From Agrococcus carbonis (GTDB lineage: Bacteria; Actinomycetota; Actinomycetes; Actinomycetales; Microbacteriaceae), in NCBI RefSeq assembly GCF_900104705.1, contig NZ_LT629734.1, forward strand, positions 2,604,001 to 2,668,000: a stretch of DNA of 64,000 nucleotides, given 5' to 3'. Below the pieces are notes generated by a model. It worked only from the letters and a program-made list of their open reading frames with translations, had not been told where the DNA came from and did not search any database. A program made the position numbers and the translations under genes. Positions 44,383-52,292 of the stretch are shown one piece after another; within the stretch, counting starts at the first letter, position 1; every line of letters begins with the position of its first letter.

Positions 44383-45399
44383 ATGCCCGAGGGCCATTCC
44401 GTCCATCGCATCGCGCGCCAGTTCCAGGCGAACTTCGTCGGCAGCACCGCGGCCGTCAGCAGCCCGCAGGGGCGCTTCGAGGTCGGCGCGGCCGAGCTCG
44501 ACGGGCGCACGATCACGTCGTCGGAGGCGATCGGCAAGCACCTGCTGCTCGGCTTCGACGGCACGGCGGAGGCGGCAGACCTGGTGCTGCACGTGCACCT
44601 CGGCATCTACGGCGCCTGGGACTTCGCCGGCGACATCTCGATCGACCCGACGATCCTCGCGAGCCGCGCCGCCGTCGGCGCCGCGCGCATGGGGCAGACG
44701 GGCATGCGCGGCATCGGCGGCGCGGGCACGATGGGCGAGAACGAGGAGTCGATCGCGTCGATCGGCGCCCCGCGCCTCGCGCGCCTGCGCGCGGGCGAGC
44801 AGGAGACGGCAGGGGAGGCCACCGCCTTCCCGCCCGACCCGGTCGGCCAGGTGCGCGTGCGCATCCTCACCGACACCGCGGTCGCCGACCTGCGCGGGCC
44901 GACGGTGTGCGAGGTGCTCGAGCCCGGCCAGGTGCGCGCGCTCGCCGAGCGGCTCGGGCCCGACCCGGAGGCGCCCACGGAGTCGAGGCGGCACGCCGAG
45001 CAGCGCTTCGTCGACCGCGCGTCGCGCTCGAACCAGCCGATCGGGCAGCTGCTCATGGATCAGTCGGTCGTCGCGGGCATCGGCAACGTCTACCGCGCCG
45101 AGCTGCTCTTCCGCGCCCGCATCGACCCGCACCGGCCGGGCTCGCAGCTCACGACCGACGAGCTGCGCGGCCTCTGGCGCGACTGGGTGAAGCTGCTGCG
45201 CATCGGCGTCGAGACGGGCCAGATGCTCACGATCGACGGACTGCGCGGGGCGAAGCGCGCCGCGGCGCTCGCGAACCGCGCCGACCGCCACTGGGTCTAC
45301 AAGCGCGAGGGGATGCCGTGCCGGCGATGCGGCACGTCGATCGCGCTCGAGACGATGCAGGGCCGCAAGCTCTACTGGTGCCCCGGCTGCCAGCTGTAG
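44383..45399 (+). CDS. Fpg/Nei-family DNA glycosylase
   Basis: 338 residues. N-terminal MPEGHSVHRIARQF with catalytic Pro2 and Glu3, helix-two-turn-helix region with SRSNQPIGQLLMDQSVVAGIGNVYRAELLF, and a C-terminal zinc finger CRRCGTSIALETMQGRKLYWCPGC. It excises oxidised bases and nicks the strand. It is longer than E. coli Nei because of an insert around residues 95-150, which is usual for actinobacterial members. The M. tuberculosis gene at this place is nei1 (Rv2464c). Confidence 0.94.
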   Translation: MPEGHSVHRIARQFQANFVGSTAAVSSPQGRFEVGAAELDGRTITSSEAIGKHLLLGFDGTAEAADLVLHVHLGIYGAWDFAGDISIDPTILASRAAVGAARMGQTGMRGIGGAGTMGENEESIASIGAPRLARLRAGEQETAGEATAFPPDPVGQVRVRILTDTAVADLRGPTVCEVLEPGQVRALAERLGPDPEAPTESRRHAEQRFVDRASRSNQPIGQLLMDQSVVAGIGNVYRAELLFRARIDPHRPGSQLTTDELRGLWRDWVKLLRIGVETGQMLTIDGLRGAKRAAALANRADRHWVYKREGMPCRRCGTSIALETMQGRKLYWCPGCQL

Positions 45400-45438
45400 T
45401 CACCCCCGCCCCGTAGGTGGGGGAGCGCCCACCCCGCC

Positions 45439-45481
45439 GGTCGAGGAGCGCGCGGCCGCAAGCCGCACGCGTCACGACACC
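45439..45481 (+). repeat. Single 43-bp palindromic repeat, GGTC...GACACC copy
   Basis: Same subtype as 43044-43221, with one change in the inner stem (GCGGCCGCAAGCCGC) and in the right end (GTCACGACACC). It lies between the convergent glycosylase and lipoprotein genes. Confidence 0.85.
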
Positions 45482-45500
45482 ATCCGCTCGCCCGCGCCCC

Positions 45501-46172
45501 TCAGCGCCAGCGATAGCTCCGCGACGGATCGATCGTCCCGTCCGTCGGGCTGATGATCCACGTGCCGGTGCTCGCCGCGTCGTCGCGGATCGAGACGATC
45601 ACCTGCGCCGTCTCCCGGTCGCCGGGTGCGAACTCCATCGTGCAGCCGAGGTCGACCGGTGCCGCGGCGATGGATGCGTGGTTCTGGTCGGCGACCGGCC
45701 CGCCGTCGGGCTGGTAGCCGAAGGTGAGGTCGTACATCGGGTGCGTCGTGATGACGCCGACGTTCTCGATCTCGAGGTCGAGGATCACGAAGCGCTCACC
45801 GGCGCGGGGCGACGCCGGTCCGCCGCTGCCGCCGCAGCCGAGCGTCGCGAGGCTGTCGGCGGGATCGGTCGAGCCGGTCGCGGTGATCTCCCACGTCGAG
45901 CCGCGATCGGTGTGGATGACCGCCGTCTCACCGAAGGCGTGGTCGCCCGGCTCGGTCGTCGGCACCGGCGGGTCGGTCGGACCGTCGGTCGTCGGCGGCG
46001 GCGCGAGATCGGTGAACGCCGGGCTCGCGCTCACCGGGATGGCCGGGTCGTCGGGCACCGTCGCGGGCATCGCGACGCAGGCGGCGAGCGTGAACGCGAC
46101 CCCGGCCAGCAGCGCGACGCCGAGCGGCGCAGAGCCGCGCGGACGCGGTCGCGTGGTGAACCTGGCCTGCAC
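45501..46172 (-). CDS. Lipoprotein of unknown function (DUF4352-like fold possible)
   Basis: 223 residues. A basic N-terminus, hydrophobic core and lipobox LAAC (Cys 32), a Pro/Thr/Asp-rich linker (about 45-78), then a beta-rich domain with RFVILDLEIENVG (the phrase seen in DUF4352/immunoglobulin-like lipoproteins) and two cysteines (LGCGGSGG, DLGCTMEF) that could form a disulfide. The GTG start lies 6 nt behind a TAGCGT -10 (leaderless). Function unknown; expected on the outer membrane-leaflet surface. Confidence 0.75.
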   Translation of the reverse strand: MQARFTTRPRPRGSAPLGVALLAGVAFTLAACVAMPATVPDDPAIPVSASPAFTDLAPPPTTDGPTDPPVPTTEPGDHAFGETAVIHTDRGSTWEITATGSTDPADSLATLGCGGSGGPASPRAGERFVILDLEIENVGVITTHPMYDLTFGYQPDGGPVADQNHASIAAAPVDLGCTMEFAPGDRETAQVIVSIRDDAASTGTWIISPTDGTIDPSRSYRWR

Positions 46173-46288
46173 GCTGCAACGCTACCCGCAGCGACTGTGA
46201 GCGCACGGCCGCGGGTGGCTCGGGCACGAAGGGCCTGCGGCACCGGCTCGGCGCACGCGCCGGCGACGGAGCCGCCGGAGCCCTGCGG

Positions 46289-47545
46289 CTACGCCACGCC
46301 CGCCCAGGCGCCTCGGCCCTCGCGCGCGAGCTCGGCTCGATCTGCCTCGTCGAGGTGCTCGTCGGCGCGCTTCGCGAGCGCCCGCGCGACCGTCTCGATC
46401 TGCCGCGCGCGCTCGGGTGCGCATGCGGCGAGCGCAGCGAGGCTCTTCTGGAGCCGGACGTGCACCTCGACGAACCCTGCGCCGTCGCGCGCGATCGGGC
46501 GGAACGCGTCGACCAGCAGCTCTTCGAGGGTCGGCGGCACCACCGCGAGCGACGGATGGGCGACGCTGCGGTCGGGCGCCGTCGTGAGCGCCCGCTCGAA
46601 CACGCGCTGCAGAGCAGCGATGACCTCGATCGCCGTGCCCGGGTCGTTCGTGGAGGGCGACAGTGCTCGGCTCCCGATCTCGGCCAGTGCGATCACGCCG
46701 AAGCGTGGATCCTGCTCGAAGCTCCGTCGTGCACCGACTCTGAACGCCGCCACGATCGCCCGTCGCGTCTCGTCGTCGATGTCGCCCGAGACGCGCGCGA
46801 GCGGGCGGGAGCGATCGGTCAGGCGTCCGGCCTGCGTGACGACGAGGAGCGTGACAGCGGCGCCTTCCGCGGCCTGCTGGAGCGCGTCCATGTCGACGTG
46901 CGAGACGTATCCGCTCCGCTCGGCCCACACCGGTGACCAATGCTCGTGCGGCCCGCTGGCCACGCTCGCTCCCAGCGCCGGCGAGGCGGCATGCGCGACG
47001 AGCGCGGCGGTTGCGGCCTCCTCGACGCGGTCGACGACGTCCGGCATCCGACCGAAGTCCGCCAGATGCGCGATCCAGCGCAGGAGGGTGACGACGATCA
47101 CGGCGATCACCACGAGCGTGCCGAAGAACAGGATCGTGCGACCCTGCTCGGTGTAGTACCCCGTCGAGAGCGCGATGATGCCGACCATCGCGAACGTGAA
47201 CGAGCCGACGAACGTCGAGAGGGCGTTCTGCGACGTGGGATCGGCGATGAGCAGCTGCGTCGCGCGCGGCGTCGCATTCGTCGTCGCGGCGGAGTACGCG
47301 CTCACCATCGCCGTCACCGAGAACGTCGTCGCGGTCAGCATCGCGGTGGCGATGATCTGCAGCAGCGACCCCACCGAGTTCTGGCCCAGCTCGATGGTGA
47401 CCCGGAACGGCAGCACCGCGCCGAGGACGCCGGCGGCGAGCGCGAACACGATCGCGAGCGCCGTGAACACGGTGGCGCGGAACCAGACCCGCCGAGACAG
47501 CATGCGAAGCGCTCTCGCGAGGGGTCCATCGCTCTTGTCGGCCAT
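46289..47545 (-). CDS. DUF2254 membrane protein
   Basis: 418 residues. Four N-terminal hydrophobic helices (about 20-46, 62-85, 108-126 and 138-160) with the family pattern GSLLQIIATAMLTATTFSVTAMVSAYSAA, then a large cytoplasmic domain with SGYVSHVDMDAL, RSFEQDPRFGVIALAEIGSRALSPSTNDPGTA, which is diagnostic of DUF2254. Function is not known. The ATG lies 6 nt behind TAGCAT (leaderless). It starts about 60 bp from the 3' end of tRNA-Gly, on the same strand. Confidence 0.9.
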   Translation of the reverse strand: MADKSDGPLARALRMLSRRVWFRATVFTALAIVFALAAGVLGAVLPFRVTIELGQNSVGSLLQIIATAMLTATTFSVTAMVSAYSAATTNATPRATQLLIADPTSQNALSTFVGSFTFAMVGIIALSTGYYTEQGRTILFFGTLVVIAVIVVTLLRWIAHLADFGRMPDVVDRVEEAATAALVAHAASPALGASVASGPHEHWSPVWAERSGYVSHVDMDALQQAAEGAAVTLLVVTQAGRLTDRSRPLARVSGDIDDETRRAIVAAFRVGARRSFEQDPRFGVIALAEIGSRALSPSTNDPGTAIEVIAALQRVFERALTTAPDRSVAHPSLAVVPPTLEELLVDAFRPIARDGAGFVEVHVRLQKSLAALAACAPERARQIETVARALAKRADEHLDEADRAELAREGRGAWAGVA

Positions 47546-47607
47546 GGACGCATGCTATGCGCTGACGTCCGCGAGGTGCCGAGCGGGGACGAGGCCGTGT
47601 CGGTCGG

Positions 47608-47678
47608 AGCGGGCGACGGGAATCGAACCCGCGTAATCAGTTTGGAAGACTGAGGCTCTACCATTGAGCTACGCCCGC
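47608..47678 (-). tRNA. tRNA-Gly (anticodon UCC)
   Basis: A 71-nt cloverleaf on the minus strand. Acceptor stem GCGGGCG/CGCCCGC, D-arm GCTCAATGGTAGAGC, anticodon loop CTTCCAA giving UCC, T-arm with GGTTCGATTCC. The CCA end is not encoded. It reads GGA glycine codons. Confidence 0.97.
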
Positions 47679-47758
47679 GCGCCCCGCGAGACGTGCGTGC
47701 GGGACGGCACGAATCTACCGCATCCGCCAGCCCGCCCCCGCCGGGATACGCTCGTGGC

Positions 47759-49171
47759 GTGCAGCGCAGCATCCCCGCAGACCTCGTCCTCGGCGCCGCG
47801 ACGGCCGCCTACCAGATCGAGGGGGCCGCCGCCGAGGACGGCCGCCGCCCCAGCATCTGGGACACCTTCTCGCGCGTGCCGGGCGCCGTGATCGACGGCC
47901 ACACCGGCGACGTCGCGTGCGACCATTACCACCGCATGCCCGCCGACGTCGCGCTCATGCGCGAGCTCGGACTCCAGACCTACCGATTCTCGACGAGCTG
48001 GGCGCGCGTGCGCCCCGACGGCGGCGCGCCGAACCCGAAGGGCATCGACTTCTACTCGCGTCTCGTCGACGAGCTGCTCGGCGCGGGCATCATGCCGTGG
48101 CTCACGCTCTACCACTGGGATCTGCCGCAGGCGCTCGAGGATGCCGGCGGCTGGACGAACCGCGACACCGCGCACCGCTTCGTCGACTACGCGCGCACCG
48201 TCCACGAGGCGCTCGGCGACCGCGTCGTCAACTGGACCACGATGAACGAGCCGTGGTGCTCGTCGTTCCTCTCGTACACCGCGGGGGCCCACGCGCCCGG
48301 CCGGCAGAGCGTCGAGGCGGGCCTGCAGGCCGGCCACCACCTGCTGCTCGCGCACGGCATGGCGGTGGAGGCGCTCCGCGACGCGGGCGCCGAGCGCGTC
48401 GGCATCACCCTCAACTTCCAGCCGGCCGAGCCGCTCGACCCGACCAGCGCATCCGACCGCGACGCCGCCCGACGCCTCAACGACCAGTACAACCGCTTCT
48501 TCGTGCACCCCATCGTGCGCGGCGAGTACCCCGAGTCGCTGCTCGCCGACGTCGGCCACCTCGGCCTCGACGCCGTCGTGCAGGAGGGCGACCTCGCGAC
48601 GATCGCCGCGCCCATCGACGTGCTCGGCGTGAACTACTACCACGACGACGTCGTCTCGTTCGCGCCGCCGGCGACGCCGATGCTGCAGGACGCGCCCACC
48701 GACCGGCCGATCCGCAGCCCCTACCCGGCGGCGGAGGGCGTGCACGCGCATCCGCGCGACGTGCCGACGACCTCGATGGGCTGGGAGGTGCGGCCCGAGG
48801 GCCTCACGGCGCTCCTGCGGCAGCTGCACGAGGAGTACACGGGGCCGGCCGGCATCGAGCTGTGGGTGACCGAGAACGGCGCGGCCTACGACGACGAGGT
48901 CGAGACGGATGCGGCGACGGGCGAGGCGTGCATCCACGACACCGAGCGCACGTCGTTCCTCCGCGCGCACGTCGGCGCCGTGCTCGACGCCATCGACGCG
49001 GGCGTGCCGGTGCACGGCTACATGTACTGGTCGCTGCTCGACAACTACGAGTGGGCGTGGGGCTACCACAAGCGCTTCGGCATCGTGCGGGTCGACTACG
49101 ACACGCAGGAGCGCACCGTGAAGGACTCGGGGCTCGAGCTCGCGCGCATGATCCGCGAGCGCACGCTCTGA
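47759..49171 (+). CDS. GH1 beta-glucosidase
   Basis: 470 residues. (Beta/alpha)8 barrel of glycoside hydrolase family 1: N-terminal LVLGAATAAYQIEGA, acid/base glutamate in TTMNEPWCSSFL, nucleophile glutamate in ELWVTENGAAYDDE, and the sugar-binding YMYWSLLDNYEWAWGYHKRFGIV. No signal peptide, so it acts in the cytoplasm on imported beta-glucosides. The GTG at 47759 lies 6 nt behind TACGCT (47747-47752), a leaderless layout. No transporter or regulator gene is next to it. Confidence 0.95.
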   Translation: MQRSIPADLVLGAATAAYQIEGAAAEDGRRPSIWDTFSRVPGAVIDGHTGDVACDHYHRMPADVALMRELGLQTYRFSTSWARVRPDGGAPNPKGIDFYSRLVDELLGAGIMPWLTLYHWDLPQALEDAGGWTNRDTAHRFVDYARTVHEALGDRVVNWTTMNEPWCSSFLSYTAGAHAPGRQSVEAGLQAGHHLLLAHGMAVEALRDAGAERVGITLNFQPAEPLDPTSASDRDAARRLNDQYNRFFVHPIVRGEYPESLLADVGHLGLDAVVQEGDLATIAAPIDVLGVNYYHDDVVSFAPPATPMLQDAPTDRPIRSPYPAAEGVHAHPRDVPTTSMGWEVRPEGLTALLRQLHEEYTGPAGIELWVTENGAAYDDEVETDAATGEACIHDTERTSFLRAHVGAVLDAIDAGVPVHGYMYWSLLDNYEWAWGYHKRFGIVRVDYDTQERTVKDSGLELARMIRERTL

Positions 49172-49182
49172 CCGCGCGAAGA

Positions 49183-49210
49183 AGGGGCCGGCCCTCGCGG
49201 ACCGGCCCCT
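49183..49210 (+). terminator. Terminator between convergent glucosidase and fasciclin genes
   Basis: Inverted repeat AGGGGCCGG (49183-49191) and CCGGCCCCT (49202-49210), ten-base loop. It lies 11 bp behind the glucosidase stop and 19 bp before the fasciclin stop, so it can serve both. Confidence 0.8.
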
Positions 49211-49228
49211 CGATCGTGCATGCGGTGA

Positions 49229-49924
49229 TCAGCCCATCGACGGCGGCATGAGCACGGTGTCGATGAGGTAGACGGTCGCGTTGGCGGTCTGCACGCCGCC
49301 GCAGACGACGCTCGCGCCCTCGACCATGAGGTCGTCGCCCTCGCCCTCGACCATCACGTCCTCGCCCTGCACCGTCGTGTGCGTGCCGACGATGGCATCC
49401 GGCGCGATCTGGCCGGGGACGACGTGGTAGGTCAGCACGCTCTGGAGCGCCTCGGCGCCCTCGGGCGTCTGCAGCATCTCGACCGTGTCGGCCGGGAGCG
49501 CCGCGAACGCGTCGTCGACCGGCGCGAAGACGGTGAACTCGTCGCCGTTCAGCGTGTCGACGAGGTCGACCTCGGGGTTGAGCTGACCGGAGACCGCCGC
49601 GACGAGCTGCGTGAGCATCGGGTTGTTGGAGGCCGCGACCGCGACCGGGTCCTGCGACATGCCGACGATCGAGCCTGCGCCGTCGGGCACCTCCTCGTCG
49701 TACATCGCGCAGCCGGGGCCGACGAGTTCGTCGTACGCCGGATCCATCGCCGCGGCGTCGCCCTCCTCGGTCTCCATGGGCTCCTGCGACATGCCGTTCG
49801 GCTCGGCGGGCGCGGCGGACTCGTCGTCGGCCGTTGCGCCGCCCATCGAGCATCCTGCGAGCGCGAGCGTCGCCGCGCCGACGAGCACGAGCCCTGCCAT
49901 CGTGGGGTTCTTCCTGGTGAGCAT
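49229..49924 (-). CDS. Fasciclin (FAS1) domain lipoprotein
   Basis: 231 residues. Lipoprotein signal with lipobox LAGC (Cys 25), an acidic Glu/Pro/Met-rich linker, then one FAS1 domain with the H1 motif [19 protein letters not shown] and the H2 motif [10 protein letters not shown], ending [10 protein letters not shown]. This is the architecture of M. tuberculosis MPT83/MPT70, surface proteins of unknown function in the SigK regulon. It is divergent from dipZ, again as in that regulon. The ATG follows GAGGAGAG. A candidate SigK-type promoter lies 64 bp upstream. Confidence 0.93.
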   Translation of the reverse strand: MLTRKNPTMAGLVLVGAATLALAGCSMGGATADDESAAPAEPNGMSQEPMETEEGDAAAMDPAYDELVGPGCAMYDEEVPDGAGSIVGMSQDPVAVAASNNPMLTQLVAAVSGQLNPEVDLVDTLNGDEFTVFAPVDDAFAALPADTVEMLQTPEGAEALQSVLTYHVVPGQIAPDAIVGTHTTVQGEDVMVEGEGDDLMVEGASVVCGGVQTANATVYLIDTVLMPPSMG

Positions 49925-49987
49925 CGCTGCTCTCCTCTCCTCAAGCGTTCCCTCTGGTCCGACTCGTGCGAGCCGGTCGTGCAGGGG

Positions 49988-50014
49988 CTTCGGAGCCCGC
50001 TCGCAGACGGATTG
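49988..50014 (-). promoter_or_regulatory. Candidate SigK-type promoter of the fasciclin gene
   Basis: On the minus strand: -35 CAATCC (50014-50009), exactly 15 nt, -10 CCGAAG (49993-49988). The same pattern stands upstream of sigK and dipZ in this window and resembles the reported mycobacterial SigK promoter (CCATCC / CCGAAT). Confidence 0.6.
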
Positions 50015-50065
50015 GAACCGATCTGAGGCGCCCGGCCGACGCATCCGCTCGACGCGCGGCACGAC

Positions 50066-50092
50066 CCATCCGCTCGGCCCTCCGCGCCGAAC
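50066..50092 (+). promoter_or_regulatory. Candidate SigK-type promoter of dipZ
   Basis: -35 CCATCC (50066-50071), exactly 15 nt, -10 CCGAAC (50087-50092), about 55 bp before the GTG of dipZ. A housekeeping-like -10 TACGAT also lies nearer (50117-50122). Confidence 0.6.
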
Positions 50093-50147
50093 CCCGTGCA
50101 CCACTCGCCCCCGCGCTACGATGCGCGGCCGAATGCCTGGAGGCAAC

Positions 50148-51962
50148 GTGCTCGCGCTCATCGGACTGCTCGGCGGCTTCGTCACCGGCATCTCGCCCTG
50201 CATCATCCCCGTGCTGCCGGTCATCCTGTTCTCGGGCGGCATGCAGTCGGCGCGCGAGGCGCCAAGGGGTGCGGATGCGTCGGCCGGCACTGCGGGCGGG
50301 CGGGGGAGCGCAGGTGGCGGGACCGCGGCCGCCACTGCGACCGCAGCGCCCGCGCAGGCGCCGCCGCGCACCGTCTCGCGCTGGCGCCCCTACCTCGTGA
50401 TCGCCGGCATCGTCGTGAGCTTTACGCTCATGACGCTCGCGGGCAGCCTGCTGCTGGGCCTGCTCGGCCTGCCGCAGGACGTGCTGCGCTGGGCGGGCAT
50501 CGTCGTGCTCGCGCTCATCGGCATCGGCCTCATCGTGCCGGCGTTCCAGCACCTGCTCGAGAAGCCCTTCGAGCGCATCCCGTTCCTGAACGCCGCGAAC
50601 CGCCAGTCCTCCAAGCTGCAGGGCTTCCCGCTCGGCCTCGCGCTCGGCGCCGTGTACGTGCCGTGCGCGGGCCCCGTGCTCGCGGCCATCACCGTCGCCG
50701 GCTCGACCGGGCAGATCGGCGCCGACACCGTCGTCCTCACGGTCTCGTTCGCGATCGGTGCGGCGCTGCCGCTGCTGTTCTTCGCGCTCGCGGGCCGCGG
50801 CCTCGCCGAGCGCATCGCGGCGTTCCGGCGGCGCCAGGGCGTCATCCGCGTCGTCTCCGGCGCCCTCATGCTCGCGCTCGCGGCAGGGCTCGTGCTCGAC
50901 GTGCCGGCGCGGCTGCAGCGGCTCGTGCCCGACTACACCGCGGCCATCCAGGAGGCGTTCGCGGGCAGCGACGAGGTGCAGGAGGCGATCGCGATCGGCG
51001 GGCTCGAGAACGACGAGAACGCGGAGCTCGACCGCTGCGACCCGGGCGCGACCGAGCTCCAGGAGTGCGGTACGGCCCCGAACCTGCGCGGCATCGAGTC
51101 GTGGTTCAACACGCCCGGCGACGCATCCGTCGACCTCGCGTCGCTGCGCGGCCAGGTGGTGCTCGTCGACTTCTGGGCCTACTCGTGCATCAACTGCCAG
51201 CGCTCCACCCCGCACATCAACGCCTGGTACGACGCGTACGCGGATGCGGGGCTCGAGGTGATCGGCGTGCACAGCCCCGAGTACGCGTTCGAGAAGGAGC
51301 GCGACAACGTCATCGCAGGCGCCGCGGCGCTCGGCATCGAGTACCCGGTCGCGATCGACAACCAGCTCGCCACGTGGACGAACTACCGCAACGCCTACTG
51401 GCCGGCCCGGTATCTCATCGACGCCGACGGCGTGGTGCGCAACGTGCACTTCGGCGAGGGCCAGTACGCGGAGGGCGAGCGGATGCTGCGCGCGCTGCTC
51501 GAGGAGGCGCAGCCGGGCATCGAGCTGCCTCCGCCCACCGAGACCGCCGACGAGACGCCCGCGAACGCCGACATCACCCCCGAGTCGTACCTCGGCACCA
51601 CCAAGGAGCAGAACTTCGGCGGCGCCGAGCGCTACTCGGCGCAGACCGAGGTCTTCACCCTGCCCGCGGATCAGCCCCAGGACACCTTCGCGCTCGACGG
51701 CGCGTGGCGGCTCGAGACGCAGTTCGTCACGCCCCGCGACGCCGAGGCGCGCATCCGCCTGCTCTATCGGGGGCAGGAGGTGCGGATGGTGCTGGCCGGC
51801 ACGGGCACGGTCGTCGCGGACGTCGATGGCGAGCGCGTCGAGCTCGAGGCGTCGGGCACCCCGCGGTCGTACCGACTGCTGCTCGCAGACGCGCCGCGCG
51901 AGGGGACGATCGAGGTGACGGTGCCCGCGGGCGTCGAGGCCTACTCGTTCACGTTCGGGTGA
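50148..51962 (+). CDS. dipZ: DipZ: CcdA-like membrane domain fused to thioredoxin domain
   Basis: About 604 residues. Domain 1 is a CcdA/DsbD-type six-helix membrane domain with [22 protein letters not shown] and the partner cysteine in [13 protein letters not shown]. Domain 2 is a periplasmic TlpA/thioredoxin domain with CINC (in [11 protein letters not shown]). Domain 3 is a C-terminal beta-sandwich (from about residue 480). It carries reductant across the membrane to extracytoplasmic disulfides. The GTG at 50148 was chosen because GGAGG lies just upstream; the ATG at 50133 adds five residues. The loop after the first helix is unusually long and Gly/Ala-rich. Confidence 0.92.
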   Translation: MLALIGLLGGFVTGISPCIIPVLPVILFSGGMQSAREAPRGADASAGTAGGRGSAGGGTAAATATAAPAQAPPRTVSRWRPYLVIAGIVVSFTLMTLAGSLLLGLLGLPQDVLRWAGIVVLALIGIGLIVPAFQHLLEKPFERIPFLNAANRQSSKLQGFPLGLALGAVYVPCAGPVLAAITVAGSTGQIGADTVVLTVSFAIGAALPLLFFALAGRGLAERIAAFRRRQGVIRVVSGALMLALAAGLVLDVPARLQRLVPDYTAAIQEAFAGSDEVQEAIAIGGLENDENAELDRCDPGATELQECGTAPNLRGIESWFNTPGDASVDLASLRGQVVLVDFWAYSCINCQRSTPHINAWYDAYADAGLEVIGVHSPEYAFEKERDNVIAGAAALGIEYPVAIDNQLATWTNYRNAYWPARYLIDADGVVRNVHFGEGQYAEGERMLRALLEEAQPGIELPPPTETADETPANADITPESYLGTTKEQNFGGAERYSAQTEVFTLPADQPQDTFALDGAWRLETQFVTPRDAEARIRLLYRGQEVRMVLAGTGTVVADVDGERVELEASGTPRSYRLLLADAPREGTIEVTVPAGVEAYSFTFG

Positions 51963-51996
51963 GCGGCCCGCGCCCTCGAGGGACGCAACTCACGCT

Positions 51997-52039
51997 GATC
52001 GAGTAGCGGTCGGGCACCGCCCGACCGCGTATCGAGATC
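51997..52039 (+). repeat. Palindromic repeat with an extended inner stem behind dipZ
   Basis: Ends GATCGAGTAG and GTATCGAGATC as in the array near 1 kb, but the middle is GGTCGGGC-ACC-GCCCGACC, a perfect 8-bp stem. It lies 35 bp behind the dipZ stop and may act as its terminator. Confidence 0.85.
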
Positions 52040-52124
52040 ACCCGTGCTACCGCGGGGCCCCTTCGGCGCACAGCGGGCCCCCCGCCCGCCGATAGACTCA
52101 CCAGGCGTACGGGAGCGATCCCTA

Positions 52125-52202
52125 CGGGGCGTAGCTCAGCTTGGCTAGAGCGCCCGCTTTGGGGGCGGGAGGTCGCAGGTTCGAATCCTGTCGCCCCGAC
52201 CA
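52125..52202 (+). tRNA. tRNA-Pro (anticodon UGG)
   Basis: Cloverleaf with acceptor CGGGGCG/CGCCCCG, D-arm GCTCAGCTTGGCTAGAGC, anticodon stem CCCGC/GCGGG with loop TTTGGGG giving UGG, T-arm GGTTCGAAT, discriminator A and an encoded CCA (52200-52202). Confidence 0.97.
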
Positions 52203-52252
52203 GTGGGCGCCGCAGCGCCTCCGGCTCTGGGCGAGGAGCGCGAAGCGATGCT

Positions 52253-52281
52253 TCGCGGGTTCGAATGCTGTCGCCCCGACC
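52253..52281 (+). pseudogene. Degenerate duplicate of the tRNA-Pro 3' end
   Basis: 29 bp matching the T-arm and acceptor 3' strand of the tRNA-Pro at 52173-52201 with two mismatches, 80 bp further on. The 5' half of a tRNA is missing. Such a copy resembles an attachment-site scar, but no integrase or element lies between the copies. Confidence 0.65.
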
Positions 52282-52292
52282 GATGCGCCCGG

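Noticed and set aside
46200..47160. Open frames on the plus strand opposite the DUF2254 gene
   Set aside because: The minus-strand protein has membrane helices and family motifs, while the plus-strand frame is low-complexity without a ribosome site.
52204..52281. A second tRNA gene directly after tRNA-Pro
   Set aside because: Only the T-arm and 3' acceptor strand are recognisable; there is no matching 5' acceptor strand, D-arm or anticodon arm.
52125..52281. A present integrative element at tRNA-Pro
   Set aside because: Just 80 bp separate the two partial copies, and no integrase or other mobility gene is seen in the neighbouring genes.
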